NCBI RefSeq assembly: GCF_000421165.1
Contig: NZ_ATWI01000013.1
Location: forward strand, 65,479-129,478
Source of the DNA: Marinobacter daepoensis DSM 16072
GTDB taxonomy: Bacteria; Pseudomonadota; Gammaproteobacteria; Pseudomonadales; Oleiphilaceae
Length of the DNA: 64,000 bases
Direction: 5' to 3'
Positions 12,594 through 22,736 of this stretch are shown here, in pieces. The first letter of the stretch is position 1; each line of letters begins with the position of its first letter. The translations under genes and the position numbers were made by a program. Under the pieces are notes generated by a model, which saw only the letters and a list, made by a program, of their open reading frames with translations, made no database searches and was not told the DNA's origin.

Positions 12594-14813
12594 ATGCCTC
12601 TGGCCCACATTCGCCCGCTTTCAGGATACGCAGTTACCGTGACAAGGCCCTCCACCGCCCGCATCGCCCTGAATCGCCCGCTCAGGCGACTCTTTGACTA
12701 CCTGATCCCGGACAATCTGTCGGTCTCCCCCGGCCAACGCGTCAAGGTTCCGTTCGGTCGTCAGATCCTGACAGGCCTTGTTGTTGAAACGGGTGTAACG
12801 CCCCCCGGGCACGTTACACTGAAGCCCATTCTCGATATCCACGAACCCTGGCCAGCGCTGCCGGACACCACTTTTCACTTGCTAAGCTGGGCCAGCGACT
12901 ACTATCAACACCCACTGGGAGAATGCCTGTTCACCGCTCTGCCTCCGGCACTGCGTAAAGGCCGTCCATCACAGAGGAAGCAGGAGGAACACTGGGTCGC
13001 AAGTGACGCCTCAGCAGCAGAGCTGCCTTCCAACGCCCATCGCCAGAAACAGCTATTGAACACCCTTCAGGCATCTCCCGGCTTGTCAACAAGCGAGCTG
13101 GTCCAGGCGGGCTTTACCCGCTCACAACTCAGAGCACTCCAAGACAAAGCCCTCATACACCAAGCCGACGCAACAACACCCGCACAAACCCACTCCCCGA
13201 CTGCCGCTCCCCCGCCCAAACTTTCAGGTGCCCAGACAACGGCGGCAGAAGCACTGCCATCCTCCACCAACAGGTTTCAGGCTGCCCTGCTATATGGCAT
13301 TACCGGGAGTGGCAAGACCGAGCTCTATCTTCATTTCCTGAAGCAAAAGTTACAGGAAGACCAGCAAGCTCTGATCCTGGTCCCCGAAATCAACCTGACC
13401 CCCCAAACACTCGCTCGCTTCAGGCAGTATTTCGGCAGCAGAATCGTCGCCTGGCACTCAGCGCTGAGCGACGGCGAACGCCTGGACACCTGGCTGAGAA
13501 TCCGCAACGGCGAACCTGTCATCCTTATTGGCACCCGCTCGGCTGTTCTGCTGCCTTTTACCAACCTGCGCTCCATCATTGTGGACGAGGAACACGACAG
13601 CTCCTATAAACAGGGAGACGGATTTCGCTATTCGGCACGCGATGTTGCCGTTTACCGAGCACACGTAAACCACTGCCCCGTCATTCTGGGCTCCGCCACC
13701 CCATCACTGGAATCCTGGCACAACGCCCGGCAGGGTAAATACACCCTCGTAAGACTTGAGCAACGAGCAGGCAAAGCAAAGCCGCCAGAAGTGTCCCTGC
13801 TGGACATTCGTAGCAGACCACTGGAAGCCGGCCTCTCTCGCCCGACACTGTCGGCCATAAGAGACACACTAAACCGGGGCGAACAGGCACTGGTGTTCGT
13901 CAATCGGCGCGGATTTGCCCCCATCATGATGTGCTTCGACTGCGGGCATATGGAAGAGTGCCCCCGTTGCGACACCCGGCTAACCTACCACCGTCGTGAT
14001 CGCGCCATGCGCTGTCATCATTGCGATTTCCAGAAGGCCGCCAGCAACCACTGCCCCAAATGCCAGAGCGACAACTTCAAACCCGTTGGGCAGGGCACGG
14101 AGCGCACCGAAGACGTGCTGGCCGAACACTTCCCGGAAACCCCGGTTGTCCGGGTAGACAGGGACAGCACCCAGCGCAAAGGCAGCATTCAGTCCATACT
14201 GGAGAAAGTGAACAGCGGGGCCCCATGCATTCTTGTCGGCACCCAAATGCTGGCGAAAGGTCATGACTTCCCGAACGTTACGCTGGTGGCGGTGGTAAAC
14301 GCCGACGGCGGTCTGTTCAGCGTCGATTTTCGCGCGCCAGAACAGATGCTGCAAACCCTGCTGCAAGTCAGCGGTCGCGCAGGCCGGGGCGCCAAGCCCG
14401 GAAAAGTGCTAATCCAGACCTGCCACAGCGACCACCCGCTTCTCAAGGCCCTCTGCCATGGCAATTACGCACAACTCGCCGAACAACTCCTGGCAGACCG
14501 CAAAGCCGGCGACCTCCCCCCCTTCCGGGCCATGGCCGTGCTGCGCGCGGAATCTGATACCATGCAACGAAGCCTGCAATTGCTGGACAGCATCAAGCCA
14601 ATGATGGCTGTCGAAGGCATTGAAATCTGGGGACCGCTCCCCGCCGTGATTGCCCGAAAAGCAGACCGCCACCGGGCACAGTTGATTGTCTGCAGCAACA
14701 ACCGCAAACGGCTAAACCGGGTACTCTCTCGCCTGTGCCAATATCTGGACCAGAGCAAACTGCCCGCCAACACCAAGTGGATTATTGATGTAGACCCTCA
14801 GGAAACGGGCTGA
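12594..14813 (+). CDS. priA: Primosomal replication-restart helicase PriA
   Basis: Reloads the replisome at stalled forks; an SF2 helicase. The N-terminal DNA-binding domain includes RRLFDYLIPDNLSVSPGQRV. Walker A is GITGSGKTELYLHFL, Walker B is VDEEHDSSYKQ, and the zinc-binding block spans CFDCGHMEECPRC to HCPKCQSD with paired cysteines. Helicase motifs V and VI follow (GTQMLAKGHDFPNV, QVSGRAGRG). 739 residues is typical. The ATG at 12594 has no clear SD; an internal GTG at 12639 (VTRPSTARIALNRPL) is an alternative start closer to the conserved fold. Confidence 0.96.
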   Translation: MPLAHIRPLSGYAVTVTRPSTARIALNRPLRRLFDYLIPDNLSVSPGQRVKVPFGRQILTGLVVETGVTPPGHVTLKPILDIHEPWPALPDTTFHLLSWASDYYQHPLGECLFTALPPALRKGRPSQRKQEEHWVASDASAAELPSNAHRQKQLLNTLQASPGLSTSELVQAGFTRSQLRALQDKALIHQADATTPAQTHSPTAAPPPKLSGAQTTAAEALPSSTNRFQAALLYGITGSGKTELYLHFLKQKLQEDQQALILVPEINLTPQTLARFRQYFGSRIVAWHSALSDGERLDTWLRIRNGEPVILIGTRSAVLLPFTNLRSIIVDEEHDSSYKQGDGFRYSARDVAVYRAHVNHCPVILGSATPSLESWHNARQGKYTLVRLEQRAGKAKPPEVSLLDIRSRPLEAGLSRPTLSAIRDTLNRGEQALVFVNRRGFAPIMMCFDCGHMEECPRCDTRLTYHRRDRAMRCHHCDFQKAASNHCPKCQSDNFKPVGQGTERTEDVLAEHFPETPVVRVDRDSTQRKGSIQSILEKVNSGAPCILVGTQMLAKGHDFPNVTLVAVVNADGGLFSVDFRAPEQMLQTLLQVSGRAGRGAKPGKVLIQTCHSDHPLLKALCHGNYAQLAEQLLADRKAGDLPPFRAMAVLRAESDTMQRSLQLLDSIKPMMAVEGIEIWGPLPAVIARKADRHRAQLIVCSNNRKRLNRVLSRLCQYLDQSKLPANTKWIIDVDPQETG

Positions 14814-15017
14814 CAAATCGTGACCCCGTGCATAGTCTGCAAATCTTTACAATCTTTTTCATAATTACCCAATCATTAGCATTTCGTTAGGATTGGTTGT
14901 GCTATGCTTTTCAGCACTATAACCAACAAACCTAGAAAAGAACCTGAGGTTGCGGTTCTCGAGCAGGGAATGCGCAGCGAAAAGGCTTTTGCTGTACACA
15001 AAAACTGGAGATATATA

Positions 15018-16844
15018 ATGTCAGGGAAATTCCTTGTGCGTGCGTCAGCGTTGTCGCTGGCTCTTATCTTGGCCGCGTGTGGGGGAGATGATAGCTCTAC
15101 TCCCTTAGCAGGAGGGAGTAATAGCAACGGAGGCGGTGACGAAACTCCCCCGCCTACCCAAGACGTTACAGTTGGCTCAGTCCAACTAATTACGAGCACT
15201 CCAACCATAGACTCTGCCGGCCAAGATAAAGCAGTTATCACGGCCTTGGTTCGAGATTCAAACGGAGTACTCGCCCCGGACCTAAATGTCACCTTTCAAG
15301 CATCCAATAACGGATCACTCAACGTAATAGAACCTACCACCTCTGCATCAGGCCAAGCCAGCGCGGAGCTATCAACACAAGGTGACGCCCGAAACCGGAC
15401 AATATCAGTAACTGCGTCCGCCGGATCCATTTCTAACTCCGTAGACGTTTCTGTTTCTGGAACCATTTTGAACCTAACCGGCCCCTCGGCCATAAGCAAT
15501 GGTGCATCTGCAAGCTATGAAGCGCGCCTGCTTGACTCATCAGGCAAGGGCATCGGGAACACAACGGTCGAAATCACCAGCAAAAACAACACCGTATCAG
15601 CCGGATCATTGAGCACAGATTCATCGGGTAGAGTTCAATTTACCCTCAATTCAATTAGTGGCGGCACCGACACCTTATCTGTCTCAGCCTACGAGGGAGA
15701 GTCCCGCGTGTCAGCTCAACTTCAGTTAAACATTTCTGCCGACAGTTTCATTTTTGATGACCTCGCTGCAAGTGAAGTTGAAATTGCTCCGTTTGATCAG
15801 AGCATATCAATTAATTGGACTCAAAACGGCTCCGCTGTTGTTGGAAAAGAAGTGAAGTTTTCCACTACTCGCGGCTCCCTTTCTGCTCCTTCAGCGATAA
15901 CCAACGGCCAAGGGATCGCGAAGGTGACAGTCAGCTCCGCAGACATAGGAATTGCTGAAGTTACTGCTACAGCAGAGAGCTCTGAAGGTAGCCAGATTCG
16001 AGCAAGTCAGACTTTTGAGTTCGTTTCTTCAAAGCCTTACGACTTGAATGTCAGAGCCTCGAAAACACAGATTTCCACAAATGACGAGGCCAGCATCATC
16101 ACCACAGTCAGAGACGCAAATGGAAATCGGGTAAAAAATGCTACCGTTGAGTTTAATCTGACGGATCCGACAGGAGGTGAGCTTTCACCGGGAACAGCCA
16201 ATACTGACAGTCAGGGCAGAGCCATTACAACATACCGCTCAACTGACAGCATCAGCGATAAAGATGGCATATTAATAACTGCAACCATTACTCGTGAAGA
16301 CACCACAACGGAATCGAAATCGATTACATTAACGGTCGCCGGGCGAGCTCTAACGCTAATTTTGGGCACCGGCAATACCATTTCAGCTCCAAAAGAGACC
16401 CTCTATGACATGCCTTGGAGCATCCTTGTGAGCGACGCCAATGGTAACCCGAGCACCAGCCAGTCAGTTCAACTGAGCGTTCTTCCACTTGAGTTCAGCA
16501 AAGGAGCCTACATCTGGGATGAGGGCAAGTGGACCGCCGCAACGACGGAAATATGCCAGACAAATTACACTGATGAAAACAACGGGACAGAAATAGCCAA
16601 CCCAGTGATAGCACCTGCATCCGTTGTCACGGATGAGAATGGCTCATTTGAGTTCAACATCAGATATCAAAAAGAGCAATGCCGGTGGGTCAAAGTTCGC
16701 TTGACAGCAACCTCAAACGTAGAGGGATTTTCAAGCTCCAACTCTCGTGAATTCACTCTTCCATGCCTTGCAGAAGATCTGAACAGTGAGAAAGTAGATC
16801 CTCCGGGGAATCCAAGCCCGTATAACGAACAAGTTTGCAACTAA
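15018..16844 (+). CDS. Ig-like (Big_1/invasin-type) repeat lipoprotein
   Basis: Predicted lipoprotein: signal MSGKFLVRASALSLALILAA followed by a lipobox cysteine and a Gly/Asp/Ser/Asn linker. The body is about five Ig-like repeats, recognisable by recurring patterns such as VRDSNGVLAPDLNVTF, LLDSSGKGIGNTTVEI, VRDANGNRVKNATVEF and ending TDSQGRAITTYRS-type strands, as in invasin/intimin Big_1 domains. The C-terminus has several cysteines. I chose the ATG at 15018 because it starts the signal peptide and has GGAG eight bases upstream; the frame stays open to 14904. It is A+T-richer than its neighbours (24 of 60 bases G+C at 15721-15780, against 42 of 60 in argS at 17401-17460) and sits between priA and argS, which are adjacent in Pseudomonas. 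Adhesion or surface function is inference. Confidence 0.85.
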   Translation: MSGKFLVRASALSLALILAACGGDDSSTPLAGGSNSNGGGDETPPPTQDVTVGSVQLITSTPTIDSAGQDKAVITALVRDSNGVLAPDLNVTFQASNNGSLNVIEPTTSASGQASAELSTQGDARNRTISVTASAGSISNSVDVSVSGTILNLTGPSAISNGASASYEARLLDSSGKGIGNTTVEITSKNNTVSAGSLSTDSSGRVQFTLNSISGGTDTLSVSAYEGESRVSAQLQLNISADSFIFDDLAASEVEIAPFDQSISINWTQNGSAVVGKEVKFSTTRGSLSAPSAITNGQGIAKVTVSSADIGIAEVTATAESSEGSQIRASQTFEFVSSKPYDLNVRASKTQISTNDEASIITTVRDANGNRVKNATVEFNLTDPTGGELSPGTANTDSQGRAITTYRSTDSISDKDGILITATITREDTTTESKSITLTVAGRALTLILGTGNTISAPKETLYDMPWSILVSDANGNPSTSQSVQLSVLPLEFSKGAYIWDEGKWTAATTEICQTNYTDENNGTEIANPVIAPASVVTDENGSFEFNIRYQKEQCRWVKVRLTATSNVEGFSSSNSREFTLPCLAEDLNSEKVDPPGNPSPYNEQVCN

Positions 16845-16859
16845 GCATACTTTTACAAA

Positions 16860-16891
16860 AACATTCCGGCCACAAACGGGGCCGGAATGTT
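16860..16891 (+). terminator. Hairpin after the Ig-like lipoprotein gene
   Basis: Perfect 12-bp inverted repeat AACATTCCGGCC / GGCCGGAATGTT with an eight-base loop, 15 bases after the stop codon. The trailing T run is short, so termination strength is uncertain. Confidence 0.65.
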
Positions 16892-17008
16892 CCTCCTAAC
16901 CCACGTCTTTGCTTGCAGCCGAACTTTCCGCGATAATACGCCCCTTCTATTTCCAACGGGCTCCCAGCCCTGACACCCATTCTTCTGCAACCCGAGTCAT
17001 CTGACAGC

Positions 17009-18694
17009 ATGAAAGAGACCGTATCCGAGCTTCTCCAGTCTGCACTGGCGGCCTTGCAGTCTGAAGGCACATTGCCGACAGACCAGACCTTCACTCCTCA
17101 GGTTGGCAACACCAAGGACAAAACCCATGGCGATTACGCCTGCAACATTGCCCTGGTTGCCTCAAAAGCCGCCGGTTGCCCGCCCCGAAAGCTGGCGGAA
17201 GCCCTGGTGGAGGCCTTGCCAGCCAGTGCTGCGGTGGAGAAGGTTGAGATTGCCGGGCCCGGCTTTATAAACTTTTTCATGAGTACCGCCAGCGCTTTCG
17301 GAATCGTGAGCACCATTCTGGAGGAAGCTGGCCAGTTCGGGCGTAACAACACTGGCAACGGCGAGAAGGTTCAGGTGGAGTTTGTATCTGCCAACCCCAC
17401 CGGCCCGTTGCATGTGGGTCATGGCCGTGGGGCTGCCATCGGCGACTGCCTGTGCCGCTTGCTGGAAGCCAATGGCTACGACGTTACCCGGGAGTTTTAC
17501 TACAATGACGCCGGCGCCCAGATCAACAACCTGGCCCTGTCGGTTCAGGCCCGCGTTAAAGGGCTGACGCCTGACCACGAGAGCTGGCCGGCAGACGGGT
17601 ACCGGGGCGACTACATTATTGATGTAGCGAACGCTTACCTCGCGGGCGAAACCGTAGTCGCAGACGACCGGGAAGTCACCGCCAAGGCTGACCCGGACAA
17701 TCAGGAGGCTATCCGAGAGTTTGCCGTGGCTTACCTGCGCCGCGAACAGGACCTGGACCTGAAGGCCTTCGGTGTTCAGTTCGACGTCTATTTCCTGGAA
17801 TCTTCCCTATACGAAGACGGAAAAGTCGAAGCCACCGTTGAGCGCCTGAAGGCCAACAACTATACCTACGAGCAAGACGGCGCCATGTGGCTGAAAACCA
17901 CCGAGTTCGGCGACGACAAAGACCGCGTCATGCGTAAAAAGGACGGTGGCTACACCTACTTCCTGCCAGACGTGGCCTACCACCTGGACAAATGGCAACG
18001 CGGTTTTACCACCGTGATCAATGAGCAAGGGGCCGATCACCACTCCACGGTAACCCGCGTACGCGCTGGCCTGCAGGCTTTGAACGCAGGAATTCCAAAG
18101 GGCTGGCCGGACTATGTCCTCCACCAGATGGTGATGGTAACCCGCTCCGGTCAGGAGGTAAAAATCTCCAAACGGGCGGGCAGCTATGTCACAGTGAGGG
18201 ACCTCATTGATGAGGTCGGGCGCGATGCCACCCGGTTCTTCCTCGCAGCACGCAGAGTTGACTCCCAGTTGACCTTCGACATTGATCTGGCCCGCTCACA
18301 GACCAATGAAAACCCGGTGTATTACATTCAGTATGCCCATGCCCGGATCTGCAGTGTTCTGCGCAAACTGGCGGCCGAGGGTATTCAGAGAGGCATGCAC
18401 GAGTGCGCAGGTAACCTGAGCCTGCTGACTCTGGACGAAGAGAAAGAGCTGGCGAACCAGCTGGCCAAGTATCCTGAACTGATCGCCAACTCCGCCGCCC
18501 AGCGCGAGCCACACCACCTGACTCACTATCTGCGTGAGCTGGCTGGCCAGTTCCACACGTACTACAACGCCCATAAGGTGTTGATTCAAGATACTGAACT
18601 GCGGGATGCCAGGGTCAGTCTTTACCTGGCGGTCCGCCAGGTGATTGCCAACGGCCTTGAGCTGCTTGGCGTGAGCGCACCAGAGGAGATGTAA
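17009..18694 (+). CDS. argS: Arginyl-tRNA synthetase
   Basis: Class I aminoacyl-tRNA synthetase charging tRNA-Arg. The N-terminal ArgRS additional domain comes first, then the HIGH-type signature HVGH at residues 135-138. A KMSKS-type loop reads as [12 protein letters not shown] (about 384), where the canonical M and S are replaced as often in ArgRS. The DALR anticodon-binding domain ends the protein with LGVSAPEEM. 561 residues is typical. The SPOR protein gene follows after only seven bases. Confidence 0.97.
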   Translation: MKETVSELLQSALAALQSEGTLPTDQTFTPQVGNTKDKTHGDYACNIALVASKAAGCPPRKLAEALVEALPASAAVEKVEIAGPGFINFFMSTASAFGIVSTILEEAGQFGRNNTGNGEKVQVEFVSANPTGPLHVGHGRGAAIGDCLCRLLEANGYDVTREFYYNDAGAQINNLALSVQARVKGLTPDHESWPADGYRGDYIIDVANAYLAGETVVADDREVTAKADPDNQEAIREFAVAYLRREQDLDLKAFGVQFDVYFLESSLYEDGKVEATVERLKANNYTYEQDGAMWLKTTEFGDDKDRVMRKKDGGYTYFLPDVAYHLDKWQRGFTTVINEQGADHHSTVTRVRAGLQALNAGIPKGWPDYVLHQMVMVTRSGQEVKISKRAGSYVTVRDLIDEVGRDATRFFLAARRVDSQLTFDIDLARSQTNENPVYYIQYAHARICSVLRKLAAEGIQRGMHECAGNLSLLTLDEEKELANQLAKYPELIANSAAQREPHHLTHYLRELAGQFHTYYNAHKVLIQDTELRDARVSLYLAVRQVIANGLELLGVSAPEEM

Positions 18695-18701
18695 TCAGGC
18701 C

Positions 18702-19343
18702 ATGGCCAGAGATTACGCCAGGAAAGACCGCCCGTCGGGCAAAGGGGCCGCCAGCAAGCCTGCAGGCAGGCCCCGAAAGTCGAGCAAACCCAGAAGGAGT
18801 GAACCCTCGCACTCACAGCACGGCGCGTTGTCTATGAAAAGCATCCTGTCTCTGGCTGCCGTGGGCGGCTTTATTGGCTTTATTATTTACCTGAACACTC
18901 TGCCGGGCAGTCCGGACCCGGCTCCTCAAAGCCCGGCTCAACAACAGCAACACACTGAACCCAAAGCGCCTCCGGCGAACACAGCCCGGCAGGATTCACG
19001 CCCCAAAGAACAGAACTTCCGGTTCTATGAAATGCTGCCGGAATCGGAAGTGGTCCCCCCGAAAGTGAATGAATACACCCCTGGCCCCGCCGCGCAGGAG
19101 TTTGATTACGTGGTGCAGTCGGGCTCTTTCAGGAGTAAGGACGACGCCGAAAGACAGCGAGCCCAGATTGCCTTCCAGGGCCTGCGCGCCCAGGTTCAGC
19201 GCATTGATCTGGAAAGCGGCAGCGTTTGGTACCGGGTAAATGTCGGGCCGTTCAGCTCCCGAAGCCAAATGAACTCGGCGGTCGACAAGCTCGTTACCAT
19301 CAACATTCAGCCCCTGGTACGCAAAATTCCCAAAAAAGGGTAA
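18702..19343 (+). CDS. SPOR-domain membrane protein (FtsN-like)
   Basis: Bitopic protein with a basic cytoplasmic N-terminus (MARDYARKDRPSGK), one transmembrane helix (about residues 46-66: MKSILSLAAVGGFIGFIIYL), a Pro/Gln-rich periplasmic linker and a C-terminal SPOR domain (DYVVQSGSFRSKDDAERQRA ... VWYRVNVGPFSSRSQMNSAV) that binds denuded glycan strands at the septum. Placement between argS and hslV is that of FtsN-like proteins in Pseudomonas. Whether it does the essential FtsN job cannot be told from sequence. Confidence 0.9.
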   Translation: MARDYARKDRPSGKGAASKPAGRPRKSSKPRRSEPSHSQHGALSMKSILSLAAVGGFIGFIIYLNTLPGSPDPAPQSPAQQQQHTEPKAPPANTARQDSRPKEQNFRFYEMLPESEVVPPKVNEYTPGPAAQEFDYVVQSGSFRSKDDAERQRAQIAFQGLRAQVQRIDLESGSVWYRVNVGPFSSRSQMNSAVDKLVTINIQPLVRKIPKKG

Positions 19344-19364
19344 CCCGTCAGAGCAAGACCGGCT

Positions 19365-19392
19365 CTTGAAATCCAGCCCAATGCCTCCATTA
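19365..19392 (+). promoter_or_regulatory. Heat-shock (sigma-32 type) promoter for hslVU
   Basis: CTTGAAA at 19365-19371, a 13-base spacer, then CTCCATTA at 19385-19392. This matches the enterobacterial sigma-32 consensus CTTGAAA - 13-15 - CCCCATNT at nearly every position, and lies 39 bases before the hslV start. Confidence 0.75.
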
Positions 19393-19430
19393 AGCCAAAA
19401 TACAAATTCAAACAGGCAACTGGAGCCACA

Positions 19431-19961
19431 ATGACCACGATAGTTTCCGTACGCCGGGAAGACGAAGTCGCCATGGGTGGTGACGGCCAGGTATCTCTTG
19501 GCAACACCGTCATGAAAGGCAACGCCCGCAAAGTTCGCCGCCTCTACAACGGCCAGGTAATTGCAGGGTTTGCCGGTGGCACCGCAGACGCTTTCACCTT
19601 GTTCGAGCGCTTCGAAGCCCAACTGGAGAAACACCAGGGCAATCTGACACGGGCAGCGGTCGAACTGGCCAAGGACTGGCGTACCGACCGGGCTCTGCGA
19701 AAGCTGGAAGCCCTGCTCGCCGTCGCCGATAAAACCGCCTCCCTGATCATTACGGGGAATGGCGACGTGATCGAGCCGGAACAGGGGCTGATAGCCATTG
19801 GCTCTGGCGGGCCTTTCGCACAGGCAGCAGCCCGCGCCCTGCTTGAGAACACCGATCTCAGCGCCCATGAAGTTGCCGAAAAAGCCCTGGAAATTGCAGG
19901 TGACATCTGCATCTACACCAACCAGAACCGCACTCTGGAAGTGCTGCCCATCAAAGACTGA
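19431..19961 (+). CDS. hslV: ATP-dependent protease subunit HslV
   Basis: Proteasome-like peptidase of the HslVU (ClpQY) complex in the cytosol. After removal of Met the catalytic Thr2 is exposed ([11 protein letters not shown]). [20 protein letters not shown] and the glycine-rich [17 protein letters not shown] are family signatures. 176 residues is typical. It is preceded by a heat-shock-type promoter and an SD (CTGGAG) and is followed 14 bases later by hslU. Confidence 0.98.
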   Translation: MTTIVSVRREDEVAMGGDGQVSLGNTVMKGNARKVRRLYNGQVIAGFAGGTADAFTLFERFEAQLEKHQGNLTRAAVELAKDWRTDRALRKLEALLAVADKTASLIITGNGDVIEPEQGLIAIGSGGPFAQAAARALLENTDLSAHEVAEKALEIAGDICIYTNQNRTLEVLPIKD

Positions 19962-19975
19962 CGACCGGAGCGACC

Positions 19976-21307
19976 ATGTCTGCAATGACTCCCCGAGAGA
20001 TTGTCCACGAGCTCAACAAACACATCGTGGGCCAGGAAGAAGCCAAACGCGCCGTCGCCATTGCCTTGCGGAACCGCTGGCGCCGCATGCAGCTCGACAG
20101 CAGCCTGCGAGATGAGATTACACCAAAGAACATCCTGATGATTGGCCCAACAGGGGTCGGGAAGACCGAAATAGCCCGCCGCCTGGCCAAACTGGCAGAT
20201 GCCCCGTTCCTCAAAGTGGAAGCCACCAAGTTTACCGAAGTGGGGTATGTCGGCCGGGACGTTGAATCCATTATCCGTGACTTGGCCGACATGGCCGTCA
20301 AAATGCTGCGTGAGCATGAAATGACACGACACGAGAACCTCGCTCTGGATGCAGCAGAAGATCGCATTCTGGATGCCTTACTGCCCCCGGCCCGGGATTT
20401 CAGTGAAGACAGCCAGCGCACCAGCTCTGATTCGTCAACTCGTCAGCTGTTCCGCAAGAAGCTGAGGGAGGGGGAACTGGACGACAAAGAGATCGAGATC
20501 GACCTGCGTAACAGCAGCGCCGGTGTCGAGATCATGGCACCTCCCGGCATGGAAGAAATGACGTCTCAACTGCAGAGCATGTTTTCCAACCTATCGTCCG
20601 ACAAGCGCAAAACCCGGAAGATGAAAGTGTCAGAAGCCATGAAGCGGGTCAAGGAAGAAGAAGCCGCAAAGCTGGTCAACGAGGAAGAGATCAAGCAGAA
20701 GGCGATTCAGGCCGTTGAACAGAACGGGATTGTCTTTATCGACGAGATCGACAAAGTCGCCAAGCGCTCCGAGAACACGTCCTCAGATGTCTCCCGGGAA
20801 GGTGTTCAGCGCGACCTTCTGCCCCTGATTGAAGGCAGCACCGTCAGCACCAAATATGGCTCTATCCGGACGGACCACATTCTGTTCATCGCTTCCGGAG
20901 CCTTCCACCTGTCCAAGCCTTCAGATCTGATTCCGGAACTTCAGGGCCGGCTGCCAATCCGAGTGGAACTTCAGGCATTGAGCCCGGATGATTTCAAGCG
21001 GATTCTGACCGAGCCCGACGCCTCTCTGGTGCAACAGTATGAAGCCCTGATGGGAACCGAAGGCGTTAAACTCGTCTTTGCCGAAGACGCCATCACCCGC
21101 ATTGCAGAGGTGGCCTGGAAGGTAAACGAGACAACCGAAAACATCGGAGCCCGGCGCCTGCACACCGTTCTTGAACGCTTGCTGGAAAGCCTCTCCTACG
21201 ACGCGGGCGACCAGGTAACCGACACGTTCGAGGTGACAGCGGATTACGTGAACGAGAAACTCGGCGAGCTATCTGAAGATGAAGATCTGAGCCGGTATAT
21301 CCTCTGA
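19976..21307 (+). CDS. hslU: ATP-dependent protease ATPase subunit HslU
   Basis: AAA+ unfoldase that feeds substrates to HslV. Walker A is [14 protein letters not shown] (about residues 57-70). The variable I-domain is Ser/Asp/Lys-rich, Walker B is VFIDEID, and the C-terminus [15 protein letters not shown] ends in the YIL-type tail that docks into HslV. 443 residues matches the family. It is co-transcribed with hslV and followed by a strong terminator. Confidence 0.98.
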   Translation: MSAMTPREIVHELNKHIVGQEEAKRAVAIALRNRWRRMQLDSSLRDEITPKNILMIGPTGVGKTEIARRLAKLADAPFLKVEATKFTEVGYVGRDVESIIRDLADMAVKMLREHEMTRHENLALDAAEDRILDALLPPARDFSEDSQRTSSDSSTRQLFRKKLREGELDDKEIEIDLRNSSAGVEIMAPPGMEEMTSQLQSMFSNLSSDKRKTRKMKVSEAMKRVKEEEAAKLVNEEEIKQKAIQAVEQNGIVFIDEIDKVAKRSENTSSDVSREGVQRDLLPLIEGSTVSTKYGSIRTDHILFIASGAFHLSKPSDLIPELQGRLPIRVELQALSPDDFKRILTEPDASLVQQYEALMGTEGVKLVFAEDAITRIAEVAWKVNETTENIGARRLHTVLERLLESLSYDAGDQVTDTFEVTADYVNEKLGELSEDEDLSRYIL

Positions 21308-21345
21308 CCGCCTCTTAGCGCACAGATACCGCCTCTGTTTCTATG

Positions 21346-21377
21346 AAAAAGCCGGACGGGGCCCCGTCCGGCTTTTC
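21346..21377 (+). terminator. Terminator after hslU (bidirectional)
   Basis: Long perfect stem AAAAGCCGGACGG / CCGTCCGGCTTTT around a four-base loop. It lies between convergent hslU and the patatin-family gene. Confidence 0.9.
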
Positions 21378-21401
21378 TATTCCACGCCTCAGCCGCCCCG
21401 G

Positions 21402-22643
21402 CTACTCGGCTTTTGAAAACAAGTGGCCAACGCTGCTTAAACCGGTCGCAATCCGGCCCTTCTCACTCCGAGAGCGCCGCCCCTTGGCCACATACAGTGG
21501 CAGCATTTCACCATAAAGGCTCGTGCTGATCGTCCTCTGCTCATCTTCCAGTCGATCCCGGCGCAGAGTGATGCCGTATTTACGCAGCCTGGGCTCCAGT
21601 TCGTCCGCTCGTCGCAGCAGATCACGACGGGTCATCTGATAGGCATGCTCGCACACCATTCGCCGGCTTTGAAAACTGAAGACATTCGAGAAAAACAGCT
21701 TTGCATCGTCCCGGGTGGGCTCAAAAAGCAGAATGTCCTTGTCAGGATAGTCGCGGGCATACTGTGCAATGCCAGACTGCATTCGTGAATAGACCATGGT
21801 GCGGTATGTCTGCGACAGCAGATTTGGCATGCCCGAGCGGGTCAGCTCCCCCGGCTTCATAGTGCCCGCGCGCACGGCTGCGCTGGCATCTATCGGAACC
21901 TGAGGATTCACAGCCAGCACCAGATCGGCCCCATCCTCAAACGCAACCGAGGCGTGTAACCCTTTCCTGAGCGTGCCGTCCACGTAGTAACGCCCGTCTA
22001 TCTCAACCGGAACGTAGAGCCCGGGTGAGGAGGTGCTGGCCTGAACCGCTCGGGAAATCGGCACATGATCATAGCCAGGAGCCCCGAAACAGATGGCCTC
22101 GGTGCTTTCGACATCGGCCGCCACCACATAGAGGCTCCGCCGGAGCTGGCGAAAGTCATTCGTGCGCCCAAGCATGGTGAATGCCCGACGTAAATACTCG
22201 TGCAGGCCCTCATTATCGAAAAGCCCCGAGGGAGCAGCCTGCGCAAGGATCGTCATGGCTTCCAACAGGCTCTGATCATAAGGGTTGTTCACAAACCGGC
22301 TGACCGCAGTGGAGATCAGCCCCGGAACCGCCAGCAGGCGATGACCTATTTCCCGGAAAGCCGGCCGATAGAACACTTCCGGATGAAACGGGTGAACCTC
22401 CGCTTCGTTTCGCACAAAAATACGACAAAGCTGGGCGGTGGTCATCTGGTTTGCCAGGTTGGCAGCCACAAAGGAGCCGGCATTCACGCCGACATAGACA
22501 TCGATACTGTTGAAATCCAGGCCGTCCAGCGCCTCATCCAGAGCCCTCAGGGCTCCGATCTCGTAGATGCCGCCCAGCGGACCGCCTCCCCCCAGGGCAA
22601 GACCGATTCGCGGTGCTGGCTTGAGCCCGGTCGCTGTTGTCAT
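21402..22643 (-). CDS. Patatin-like protein with altered catalytic motif
   Basis: Patatin-fold protein of the bacterial lipid acyl hydrolase family. The oxyanion-hole glycine run LALGGGGPLGGIYEIGAL is intact (residues 15-32). The GxSxG nucleophile elbow reads G52-V-N-A-G56-S57, so Asn54 stands where the catalytic Ser is expected. The catalytic Asp is present as D222 in DGT (usually DGG/DGA), and VQASTSSPGLYVPVEI is the normal patatin strand before it. The long C-terminal part (after about residue 260) has no domain I recognise. Either it is catalytically inactive or Ser57 has been recruited. It is convergent with hslU. Confidence 0.8.
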   Translation of the reverse strand: MTTATGLKPAPRIGLALGGGGPLGGIYEIGALRALDEALDGLDFNSIDVYVGVNAGSFVAANLANQMTTAQLCRIFVRNEAEVHPFHPEVFYRPAFREIGHRLLAVPGLISTAVSRFVNNPYDQSLLEAMTILAQAAPSGLFDNEGLHEYLRRAFTMLGRTNDFRQLRRSLYVVAADVESTEAICFGAPGYDHVPISRAVQASTSSPGLYVPVEIDGRYYVDGTLRKGLHASVAFEDGADLVLAVNPQVPIDASAAVRAGTMKPGELTRSGMPNLLSQTYRTMVYSRMQSGIAQYARDYPDKDILLFEPTRDDAKLFFSNVFSFQSRRMVCEHAYQMTRRDLLRRADELEPRLRKYGITLRRDRLEDEQRTISTSLYGEMLPLYVAKGRRSRSEKGRIATGLSSVGHLFSKAE

Positions 22644-22736
22644 CGCCTGTCCTTATCGGATACTGCAGCAGGATTTCAGTGAACCACTAAATTACCAGCT
22701 GAATTTAGAGTAAACACACTATAACGCCAGCGATCA

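Noticed and set aside
14814..15017. TATGCT near 14903 as a promoter for the Ig-like lipoprotein
   Set aside because: The matching -35 region (catttc) is poor, so I did not call it.
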